From NCBI RefSeq assembly GCF_016805305.1, contig NZ_JAERQN010000002.1, forward strand, positions 1 to 64,000: DNA of 64,000 nucleotides, in the 5' to 3' direction. This DNA comes from Falsiroseomonas ponticola. GTDB lineage: Bacteria; Pseudomonadota; Alphaproteobacteria; Acetobacterales; Acetobacteraceae. The position numbers and the translations under genes were made by a program. The notes beneath the pieces are model-generated. The model had not been told where the DNA came from. It searched no databases and worked only from the letters and a program-made list of their open reading frames with translations. How positions within the stretch are numbered: position 1 is the stretch's first letter; the number at the start of each line of letters is the position of its first letter. Positions 57,801 to 64,000 of this stretch are shown here, in pieces.

Positions 57801-58499
57801 GTGCGCCGGCTGATCCGGCATCCCGCCACCCAGGCGGTGCTGGCGCGGCTGGTGGGGCTGTACCTGGCGCTGGTGGTGCGGACCTCCCGCTGGGAACTGG
57901 TGGGCGCGGGGCCGGCGCTGGCGCGGATCGCGGCGGGGCAGCCGCTGATCCTGGCCTTCTGGCATGAAAGGCTGCCGATGATCCCGCCGCTGCGGGCGCT
58001 GGCCGGGGCGGCGGAGCCCGCGGCGCTGCGCGTCACGCCGCGCGTGCTGGTCAGCCAGCACCGGGATGGCCGCTTCATCGGGGATGCCGTGCGGCGCTTC
58101 GGCGTGGAGATGATCTACGGGTCCTCCCGCCGCGGTGGCGCCATGGCGCTGGCGGGGCTGCTGCGGGCGCTGCGGGGGGGCGACCCCATCCTGATCACGC
58201 CGGACGGGCCGCGCGGGCCCCGGCGCCGCGCCGCGCCGGGGGTGGCGCAACTGGCCGCGCTGTCCGGCGCCGCGGTGGTGCCGCTGGGGGCGGCGTCCTC
58301 CGCGCATCGGCGCCTCGGCTCCTGGGACCGGATGATGTTCCCGCTGCCCTTCGGCCGCGGCGTGCTGGCCTGCGGGCCGCTGATCGACGTGCCGCGGGAT
58401 GGCGCCGCGGCGGCGCTGCCGATGATCGAGGCGGCGATGGACGCCGCCTGCGCCGCGGCGGATGCGGCCTGCGGCGTGCCGGCGGAGGCGCCGCGGTGA
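57801..58499 (+). CDS. DUF374 lysophospholipid acyltransferase-like protein
   Basis: 232 aa. LAFWHERLPMIPPL (about 53-66) carries the acyltransferase HX-type motif of DUF374. VSQHRDGRFIGDAVRRFG and GSSRRGGAMALAGLLRALRGGDPILITPDGPRGPRR follow, the family signature. In alphaproteobacteria it lies upstream of waaA and lpxK and is thought to act on lipid A or a related lipid at the inner membrane. GTG start at 57801. Its stop is joined to waaA by a short duplicated segment. Confidence 0.85.
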   Translation: MRRLIRHPATQAVLARLVGLYLALVVRTSRWELVGAGPALARIAAGQPLILAFWHERLPMIPPLRALAGAAEPAALRVTPRVLVSQHRDGRFIGDAVRRFGVEMIYGSSRRGGAMALAGLLRALRGGDPILITPDGPRGPRRRAAPGVAQLAALSGAAVVPLGAASSAHRRLGSWDRMMFPLPFGRGVLACGPLIDVPRDGAAAALPMIEAAMDAACAAADAACGVPAEAPR

Positions 58500-58530
58500 G
58501 TCTCGTGCCGGAGGCGCGGCGATGAGTCTC
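58477..58530 (+). repeat. Imperfect tandem duplication at the DUF374-waaA junction
   Basis: A segment beginning GTGCCGGCGGAGGCGCCG and running through the DUF374 stop to TGAGTCTC is repeated, with small deletions, as GTGCCGGAGGCGCGGCGATGAGTCTC. The second copy supplies both the GGAG ribosome site and the ATG of waaA. The waaA start therefore appears to have arisen from a duplication of the end of the preceding gene. Confidence 0.6.
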
Positions 58531-59889
58531 GCGGGGCTGGGCTGGGCGCTCGGGGCGCGGCTGGTGGCGCCGCTGCTCGCGCTGCATGTCCGGCGCCGGG
58601 TGCGCATCGGCAAGGAGATCGCCGGGCGCATCGGCGAAAGGCAGGGCGGCGGCGCGGCGCGGCCGCCGGGGCGGCTGTTCTGGCTGCATGCGGCGAGCGT
58701 GGGGGAGACCATCTCCGCCCTGCCGGTGCTGGAGGCGATGGCCGCGCGCGACGCCGGGCTGCGCTTCCTGGTCACGACGGGGACGGTGACGGGGGCGGAG
58801 ATGCTGGGCCGCCGCCTGGCGCCGGGGCTCGCGGCGCGGGTCGATCATCGGTTCATGCCGCTCGACGTGCCGGGCTGGGTGGCGCGGTTCCTGGCGGGGT
58901 GGCGGCCGGATGCGGCGGCCTTCGTGGAAAGCGAGCTGTGGCCCAACCTGCTGGCGGCGGCGCGCGGGCGGGGCCTGCCCATGGCCCTGGTGAACGGGCG
59001 GATGAGCAGCCGGTCCTTTGCCCGCTGGCGCCGCGCGCCCGCTTTGGCCGGGGAGGCGCTGGGCAGCTTCCGCCTGGTGCTGGCGCGGTCGGAGGGCGAT
59101 CGCCGCCGGCTGGCGACGCTGGGGGCGGCCGGGGCGCTGTGCTGGGGGGACTTGAAGGCGGCGGCGCCGCCGCTGCCGGTGGATGCGGCGGCGCTGGCGC
59201 GGCTGCGGGCGGCGGTCGGCGGGCGGCCGGTCTTCCTCGCCGCCTCCACCCATCCGGGGGAGGAGGCGCTGGCCGTCGCCGCCCACCGGGCGCTGGTGCC
59301 GCGCTTCCCGGACCTGCTGACCGTGCTGGTGCCGCGGCACCCGGAGCGGGGGGAGGGCGTGGCGGCGGAGGCGGAAGCCGTGCTGCCCGGCGCGGTGGCG
59401 CGGCGGACGGCGGGCGGGGCGCCCGGCCCGGGCGTCTCGGTCTATGTGGCGGATACGCTGGGGGAACTCGGCCTGTTCTACCGGGTGGCGCAGGTGGCGC
59501 TGATCGGCGGCAGCCTGGTGCCGCATGGCGGGCAGAACCCGCTGGAGGCCGCGCGGCTCGGCTGCCCCATCCTGCTCGGGCCGCATACCGGCAATTTCGA
59601 GGAGGCGGTGGACCGGCTGCTGGCGGCGGGTGGCGCGCTGCGCGTGCCGCTCGGCACCCCCCCGGGGGGGGCGCTGGCGGATGCGGTGGCGGGCGTGCTA
59701 TCGGATGAGGCCCGGGCGCAGGCGCTGACGAAAGCCGCCTCCGGGATTGCCGATGCGCATGCCGGGCTGCCGGGCCGGGTGGCGGAGGCGCTTCTTGATC
59801 TGCTGCCCCCTGGCCAGGGCAGCGGATCGGGCGTTCTGGTAGGAACGGGCCCGGGCGGGCGGGATGCGCCCCAGGGTCCCATCGCGTAG
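58522..59889 (+). CDS. waaA: 3-deoxy-D-manno-octulosonic acid transferase (KdtA)
   Basis: 455 aa. FWLHAASVGETISALPVLEAM (about 53-73) is the KdtA/WaaA GT30 signature, with the catalytic Glu in SVGE. Donor-site motifs ESELWPNLL (about 134) and ASTHPGEE (about 240), and GGSLVPHGGQNPLEAARLGCPILLGPHTGNFEE (about 328-360) follow. It adds Kdo to lipid IVA at the inner-membrane inner face. It is longer than E. coli WaaA (425 aa) because of a C-terminal Gly/Pro-rich tail. It is followed by lpxK, as usual in alphaproteobacteria. Confidence 0.92.
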   Translation: MSLAGLGWALGARLVAPLLALHVRRRVRIGKEIAGRIGERQGGGAARPPGRLFWLHAASVGETISALPVLEAMAARDAGLRFLVTTGTVTGAEMLGRRLAPGLAARVDHRFMPLDVPGWVARFLAGWRPDAAAFVESELWPNLLAAARGRGLPMALVNGRMSSRSFARWRRAPALAGEALGSFRLVLARSEGDRRRLATLGAAGALCWGDLKAAAPPLPVDAAALARLRAAVGGRPVFLAASTHPGEEALAVAAHRALVPRFPDLLTVLVPRHPERGEGVAAEAEAVLPGAVARRTAGGAPGPGVSVYVADTLGELGLFYRVAQVALIGGSLVPHGGQNPLEAARLGCPILLGPHTGNFEEAVDRLLAAGGALRVPLGTPPGGALADAVAGVLSDEARAQALTKAASGIADAHAGLPGRVAEALLDLLPPGQGSGSGVLVGTGPGGRDAPQGPIA

Positions 59890-59934
59890 CGCCCGCAAGG
59901 GCACCAACAAGGGTTCGAGGAACGGTTCGGCACG

Positions 59935-60921
59935 ATGCGAGCACCCGCCTTCTGGGCGGGCGGCGGTGGCGTGATGCCCCTGCTGCTCGCCCCCTTCTCC
60001 GCGCTCTACGCGCAGGCCACGGCGCGCCGCATGGCGCGGCCGGGCTGGCAGGCGCCGGTGCCCGTGATCTGCTGCGGCAATGCGACCGCGGGCGGCGCGG
60101 GCAAGACCACGGTGGCGCTGGATATCGGGCGGCGGCTGGCGGATCGCGGCGTCGCCGCGCATTTCCTGCTGCGGGGCTATGGCGGCACCACCAAGGGGCC
60201 GCTGCTGGTGGACCCCGCGACCCATGACAGCACGCTGGTGGGGGATGAGGCGCTGCTGCTGGCCGATGTGCGGCCGACCTGGGTTTCCGCCGACCGCGCC
60301 GCCGGTGCGAAGGCCGCGATCGAGGGCAATGCCCGCGCCATCGTGATGGATGACGGGCTGCAGAACCCCGGCCTGGCCAAGGACCTGTCGCTGCTGATCA
60401 TCGATGGCGGCTTCGGCTTCGGCAATGGCCAGATCATCCCGGCCGGGCCGCTGCGCGAACCCGTCGCCGCCGCCGCCGCGCGCTGCCAGGCCGCCGTGCT
60501 GATCGGGGAGGATGAGACGGGCGCGCTGGCGCAGCTGCCGCCGGGCATGCGCGTGCTGCGCGCCAGGCTGGCGGCGGGGCCGGAGGCGGCGATGCTGCGC
60601 GGCCAGCCCGTCTTCGCCTTCTGCGGCATCGCCAACCCGCGCAAGTTCTTCGCGACCCTGCAGGAATCCGGCGCCGTGCTGGCGGGGCGGGAGGCCTTCG
60701 GCGACCACTACCAGTACGATGCCGGGGAGATCCAGGACCTGCTGGCCCAGGCGGAGGCCGCGCGCGCCCTGCTGGTGACCACCAAGAAGGACTTCGTGCG
60801 CATCCCGCCGCAGTTCCGCAGCCGCGTCACGGTGGTGACGGTGACGCTGCGCTGGGAGGAATCGGCGGAGATCGAGAGCCTGCTGGACCCGCTGGCGCAG
60901 CGCGTGCCCATTCCGGCCTGA
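59935..60921 (+). CDS. lpxK: tetraacyldisaccharide 4'-kinase
   Basis: 328 aa. The P-loop-like GNATAGGAGKTT (residues 48-59), LLRGYGG near 79 and VMDDGLQNP near 139 (catalytic DDGLQ) identify LpxK. It phosphorylates the 4' position of the lipid A precursor at the inner membrane. With waaA and the DUF374 gene it forms a lipid A completion operon. A GC-rich hairpin (60940-60975) follows without a clear T-tract. Confidence 0.94.
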   Translation: MRAPAFWAGGGGVMPLLLAPFSALYAQATARRMARPGWQAPVPVICCGNATAGGAGKTTVALDIGRRLADRGVAAHFLLRGYGGTTKGPLLVDPATHDSTLVGDEALLLADVRPTWVSADRAAGAKAAIEGNARAIVMDDGLQNPGLAKDLSLLIIDGGFGFGNGQIIPAGPLREPVAAAAARCQAAVLIGEDETGALAQLPPGMRVLRARLAAGPEAAMLRGQPVFAFCGIANPRKFFATLQESGAVLAGREAFGDHYQYDAGEIQDLLAQAEAARALLVTTKKDFVRIPPQFRSRVTVVTVTLRWEESAEIESLLDPLAQRVPIPA

Positions 60922-60939
60922 TTGCCGCATCCGGCGGCA

Positions 60940-60975
60940 CCCTGCCTCGCCGCCCTGGCGGCGGGCGGGGCAGGG
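60940..60975 (+). terminator. Possible terminator hairpin after lpxK
   Basis: CCCTGCCTCGCCGCC (60940-60954) pairs with GGCGGCGGGCGGGGCAGGG (60957-60975) with small bulges. It is stable, but the downstream bases (GCCGCCGAATCG) lack a T run, so it may only pause transcription. Confidence 0.4.
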
Positions 60976-61049
60976 GCCGCCGAATCGCCGCCCGCGGGCT
61001 GGCGCGCCGCTTGCATCCCACCCGTCCCACCGAAGGACGGAGACAGCGG

Positions 61050-62087
61050 ATGAAAGTCGGGGACGCGCCGGTATTCCGGAAGTTCTGGTACGTGGCCATG
61101 CCCGTCGCGAAGCTGAAGGCGGGCCCGCAGCCCTTCAGCCTGTTCGGCGAGGACATGGTGATCTGGCAGGCGGCGGATGGCACCGTCTCCGCGCTGCGCG
61201 ACGAATGCTGCCACCGCGCGGCCAAGCTCTCGCTCGGCGAGATCATCGGCGATTCGATCCGCTGCCCCTATCACGGCTGGGCCTTCGGCGCGGATGGCCA
61301 CTGCACCAGCATCCCGCAGCGCCCGGGCCTGACGCCGGAGATCGCGGCGCGGGCCTTCGTGAAGAAGTACCGCGTGCAAATCCGCTACGACTATGTCTGG
61401 GTCGCGGTGGAGGAGCCGCTGATGGACATCCCCCACCTGCCGGAATTCGGCGCCGCGGGGTTCCGCTTCATCGACTGCTTCCACGAGGAATGGGACATGT
61501 CGCTGTTCCGCCTCGCCGACAATTTCTTCGACCTCGCCCATGTCGCCTTCGTGCATCGCGACACGCAGGGCGACATCAAGAACCCCGTGCCGCCCTCCGA
61601 GGATGTGGAGGAGACGGAGTTCGGCATCATCAGCCGGTCCATCGTGCCGGTCGCCAACCGCCAGGTCGGGCAGGACTACACGGGCATCAAGGAGACGACG
61701 ACGGTGCGCGACCGCACCGCCACCTGGTGGGCGCCCTGCACGCGCAAGCTGCACATCAAGTTCCCGAACGGGGTGCAGCACATCATCTTCACCGCCGGCA
61801 CGCCGCTGGCCGACAAGAAGATCATCTTCACGCAGTTCTGCATCAGGAACGACACCGAGGAACAGGTCCCCGCCGCCGCCGCCATCGCGCATGACCGCAA
61901 GGTGACGCTGGAGGACAAGTTCATCCTGGAATCCACGCGCGCCGACGTCCCCATCATGCCGTGGGAGACGCCGGAAGCCGGCATGCCCGCCGACAAGGCG
62001 AACAACATGGCGCGCAAGAAGCTGCGCGAGATCGTCGAGCGCTACAGCGACCCCGTCGCCGCTGCCGTCCCCTCCAAGGCCGCCTGA
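61050..62087 (+). CDS. Rieske-type ring-hydroxylating oxygenase, alpha subunit (second)
   Basis: 345 aa paralogue of the protein at 50765-51802. Rieske ligands are CCH (DECCHRAAKL, about 52-55) and CPYHGW (about 72-77); the usual Arg-Gly after the first His is RA here. The iron site DLAHVAFVH lies near 163-171. It follows an ACGGAG site eight bases before the ATG. It is directly followed by an NMT1-like binding-protein gene, mirroring the first pair, so both probably act in related uptake-and-hydroxylation routes. Confidence 0.87.
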   Translation: MKVGDAPVFRKFWYVAMPVAKLKAGPQPFSLFGEDMVIWQAADGTVSALRDECCHRAAKLSLGEIIGDSIRCPYHGWAFGADGHCTSIPQRPGLTPEIAARAFVKKYRVQIRYDYVWVAVEEPLMDIPHLPEFGAAGFRFIDCFHEEWDMSLFRLADNFFDLAHVAFVHRDTQGDIKNPVPPSEDVEETEFGIISRSIVPVANRQVGQDYTGIKETTTVRDRTATWWAPCTRKLHIKFPNGVQHIIFTAGTPLADKKIIFTQFCIRNDTEEQVPAAAAIAHDRKVTLEDKFILESTRADVPIMPWETPEAGMPADKANNMARKKLREIVERYSDPVAAAVPSKAA

Positions 62088-62101
62088 AGGAGATGCCCCG
62101 C

Positions 62102-63124
62102 ATGATCACGCGTCGTTCCACGCTGGTGGCCGGCCTCGGCGCCGGCCTGTCGCTGCCCGCGCTCCACGCCCGCGCGCAGATGCGCAGCACGCGCTTCACG
62201 CTGGACTGGGCCTTCTCCGGCGCCTCCGCCTTCGCCATCGCGGCGCATCGCCTGGGCTATTTCCGGGACGAGGGGATCGATGCCCGCGTCTCCCGCGGCT
62301 TCGGCTCGGGCCGCGTGCCGGTGGACATCGCCGGCGGCGCCTATGACATCGGCTTCGGCGACTTCTCCTCCATGGCGCGCTTCGCGGCGGAGAACCCGGC
62401 GATCGGCCTGGTCTGCGTGATGATGACCTTCGACGGGCTGCCGCTGGTCTGCGTCTCCCGCGCCGGCGGGCCGATCCGGGAGCCGAAGGACCTGGAGGGC
62501 AAGCGGCTGGCGGCGCCGGAAGGCGATGCGGGGCGGCAGATCTTCCCGGTCTTCGCGGAAGCGGCGGGCTTCGACGCGGCCAAGGTCAACTGGATCAGCG
62601 TCTCGCCCGAATTGCGGGAGCCGATGCTGGTGCGCGGCCAGGCGGATGCCATCACGGGCTTCGTCAGCTCCGCCGTCATCAGCCTGGAAGGGCTCGGCGT
62701 CACGCGCGCGCAGCAGAACATCATGCGCTACCGCGACTATGGCGTGCCGCTCTATTCCAACGGCGTCATCACCACGCGGCGCTACGCCGAAGCCAACCCG
62801 GACATCGTGCGCGGCATCGTGCGCGGCATCAGCCGCGGCGTGCAGCTGATGGTGCGCGACCCCGCCGCGGCGGCCGCCACGGTGAAGGAGGCGGAGCCGC
62901 TGGTGGACCTGCCGCTGGAGACGCGGCGGACGCAGATCGTGGTGGATGAGATGATCATGACCGACCATGTGAAGGCCAATGGCCTGTCGGCCGTGGTGCC
63001 GGCGCGGCTGGAGGCCGGGATCGGCATCCTGGAGAAGGTCTATCGCTTCCCCCGCCGCCCCTCCGGCGCCGAACTCTACACGGACGCCTATCTGCCGGCC
63101 CGGGCGGACCGCGCCGTGGCCTGA
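62102..63124 (+). CDS. NMT1/THI5-like ABC substrate-binding protein (second)
   Basis: 340 aa. The signal peptide (MITRRSTLVAGLGAGLSLPALHARAQ) has a twin Arg. The mature start TRFTLDWAFSGASAFAIAAHRLGYFRDEGI and FGDFSSMARF and LEGKRLAAPEGDAGRQIFP align closely with the paralogue at 52091-53125. AAGGAG at nine bases favours ATG 62102 over 62093. No permease or ATPase is adjacent, so it must share one encoded elsewhere. It is probably co-transcribed with the Rieske gene, 14 bases apart. Confidence 0.86.
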   Translation: MITRRSTLVAGLGAGLSLPALHARAQMRSTRFTLDWAFSGASAFAIAAHRLGYFRDEGIDARVSRGFGSGRVPVDIAGGAYDIGFGDFSSMARFAAENPAIGLVCVMMTFDGLPLVCVSRAGGPIREPKDLEGKRLAAPEGDAGRQIFPVFAEAAGFDAAKVNWISVSPELREPMLVRGQADAITGFVSSAVISLEGLGVTRAQQNIMRYRDYGVPLYSNGVITTRRYAEANPDIVRGIVRGISRGVQLMVRDPAAAAATVKEAEPLVDLPLETRRTQIVVDEMIMTDHVKANGLSAVVPARLEAGIGILEKVYRFPRRPSGAELYTDAYLPARADRAVA

Positions 63125-63135
63125 CAGGCCGCTGT

Positions 63136-63177
63136 ACCGGCTGGACGGTTGGGGGCTTGACGAACCGTCCGGCCGGT
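63136..63177. promoter_or_regulatory. TetR operator dyad overlapping the promoter
   Basis: ACCGGCTGGACGGTT (63136-63150) and AACCGTCCGGCCGGT (63163-63177) are inverted arms matching at 14 of 15 positions around a 12-base spacer. TTGACG (63157-63162) lies inside the spacer and TATAGT (63177-63182) begins at the edge of the right arm, so a bound TetR dimer would block RNA polymerase. The regulator gene starts nine bases later, almost without a leader. Autorepression is likely. Confidence 0.65.
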
Positions 63178-63190
63178 ATAGTTAGGGGGC

Positions 63191-63763
63191 ATGGATGATC
63201 CCCCCGTGACGACCCTGCCCGCCCCCGATGCGCGCACGCGCATCCTCGATGCGGCGGAGGCCATCGTGCAGGCCCGCGGCGTGCCGGCGCTGACGCTGGA
63301 GGCGGCGGCGCGCGATGCCGGCGTCTCCAAGGGCGGGCTGCTCTACCACTTCGCCTCCAAGGAAGCGCTGCTGGCCGGCATGCTGGGCCGGCTGGCGGAG
63401 GCGATCTCCCGCGATTTCGACCTGGTGGTGGCGGCGCAGCCGGCGGTGCGCGGCCGCGTCGCGCGCGCCCTGCTGGCCTGGGCCTTCGAGGAGATGGCCT
63501 GCGAGCACCAGGAACGCGCGGCGGCGGTCTTCCTGGCGGCCTTCCACCATGACCGCGCGCTGCTCGACCCCGTCCGCGCCGTCTTCGAACGCATCCGCGC
63601 GGCGATGGCCGGGGATGGGCTGGCGCCGGGCGTGGGCATCGCCATCATGACGGCGACGGACGGGTTGTTCATGTCCCGCGTCTTCGGGCTCTACAGCCTG
63701 GAGCCCGAGGATCTCCGCGCCCTTCGGGGGGCGCTGGAAGCGATGGTGGAGACTGCGCCATGA
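63191..63763 (+). CDS. TetR/AcrR-family transcriptional regulator
   Basis: 190 aa. The N-terminal HTH (TRILDAAEAIVQARGVPALTLEAAARDAGVSKGGLLYHFASKEALLAGM, about 15-63) is a canonical TetR domain, with the KGGLLYHF recognition helix. The C-terminal part is a helical ligand-binding domain. It overlaps the next gene (HlyD-type adaptor) by four bases (ATGA), so it probably controls an efflux system in response to an unknown ligand. Confidence 0.9.
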   Translation: MDDPPVTTLPAPDARTRILDAAEAIVQARGVPALTLEAAARDAGVSKGGLLYHFASKEALLAGMLGRLAEAISRDFDLVVAAQPAVRGRVARALLAWAFEEMACEHQERAAAVFLAAFHHDRALLDPVRAVFERIRAAMAGDGLAPGVGIAIMTATDGLFMSRVFGLYSLEPEDLRALRGALEAMVETAP

Positions 63764-64000
63764 CGCGCCGGGTGAAGCTGCTGCTGGGCGGCGTTGTGGT
63801 GGTGGCGGCGGCGGCGGGGGCCTTCCAGGCGATGCAGCCCGGCACGGCGCCGGCGCCGGTGGTGGCGACGGCCGCGGCGGCGGGCCCTGTCGGCGTCGGC
63901 GCGCTGGGGCGGGTGGAGCCGGCCTCGCGCATCCGCCGCCTGGCCCCCGGCAATGCCCAGGAAGGGGCGCGGATCGACCGGCTGCTGGTGGCGGAGGGCG
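63760..64000 (+). CDS. HlyD/RND-type membrane fusion protein (5' part, truncated by window)
   Basis: The first 80 codons are present. A membrane anchor (VKLLLGGVVVVAAAAGAFQAM) is followed by a Pro/Ala linker and VGVGALGRVEPASRIRRLAPGNAQEGARIDRLLVAEG, the start of a biotinyl-lipoyl-like HlyD domain as in DevB-type ABC-exporter adaptors. The ATG overlaps the TetR stop. The rest, and probably the exporter genes, lie off the right edge. Confidence 0.75.
   Translation, partial: MTRRVKLLLGGVVVVAAAAGAFQAMQPGTAPAPVVATAAAAGPVGVGALGRVEPASRIRRLAPGNAQEGARIDRLLVAEG

Overview
The window is high-GC DNA (strong G/C third-position bias, long antisense shadow frames) that looks like a chromosomal segment of an Acetobacteraceae-type alphaproteobacterium, most like Roseomonas. 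Support for this comes from the gene families (UPF0434, DUF971, DUF6481, DUF374-waaA-lpxK, several Bug/TctC and NMT1-like binding proteins beside oxygenases) and from the alphaproteobacterial prophage genes. The genus is an inference from gene content; no rRNA is present.

Region 1 (1-18212) is the replication, recombination and control part of a prophage or phage-like integrated element. A long minus-strand operon starts with a sigma-like factor (13722) and runs through a Sak4-type ATPase, an ssDNA-binding candidate, a Cas4/RecB-like nuclease with four cysteines placed for an Fe-S cluster, a RecD-like helicase, a Toprim-VirE primase-helicase, a RuvC-like resolvase, a DUF6456-like protein and two ParB-methyltransferase fusions. 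Packaging and structural genes are not in the window and would lie off the left edge. A 0.44-kb gap upstream of the resolvase gene carries an iteron-like array around an AT-rich core. On the plus strand an ImmA/IrrE protease and an XRE regulator face the operon. They are followed by a small gene, a DUF2924 protein, a large serine recombinase and a ParB/KorB-like HTH protein. A stop-to-start promoter-like spacer is duplicated in opposite orientations at 13111-13146 and 15714-15749.

Region 2 (18213-26776) is a defence island: an IetA-IetS-like AAA ATPase/subtilase pair, then a convergent type III restriction-modification operon (mod, res). It ends beside a tRNA-Gly(GCC) gene (26777-26851).

Region 3 (26852-39376) is mostly housekeeping: prolyl-tRNA editing, CnoX-like thioredoxin, Lon-N domain protein, UPF0434, DUF971, a single-chain MmeI-like restriction-modification enzyme, a PAP2 phosphatase, a UbiH-family hydroxylase, glnK-amtB behind a sigma-54 promoter, and a DUF6481 protein.

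Region 4 (39499-53172) is catabolic and transport DNA. A tightly overlapping minus operon holds a racemase-like protein, FAD monooxygenase, MmgE/PrpD, Bug-type binding protein, class II aldolase and M14-like deacylase. It diverges from a complete Dpp/Opp-type peptide ABC transporter. A Rieske oxygenase with a divergent NMT1-like binding protein follows.

Region 5 (53261-64000) covers envelope lipid genes: a diacylglycerol-kinase-like protein, an LpxH-like phosphatase with a glycosyltransferase, and DUF374 acyltransferase-waaA-lpxK. A second, paralogous Rieske/NMT1 pair and an autoregulated-looking TetR gene leading into a truncated HlyD-type adaptor complete the window. No CRISPR array, rRNA or recognisable insertion sequence was seen.
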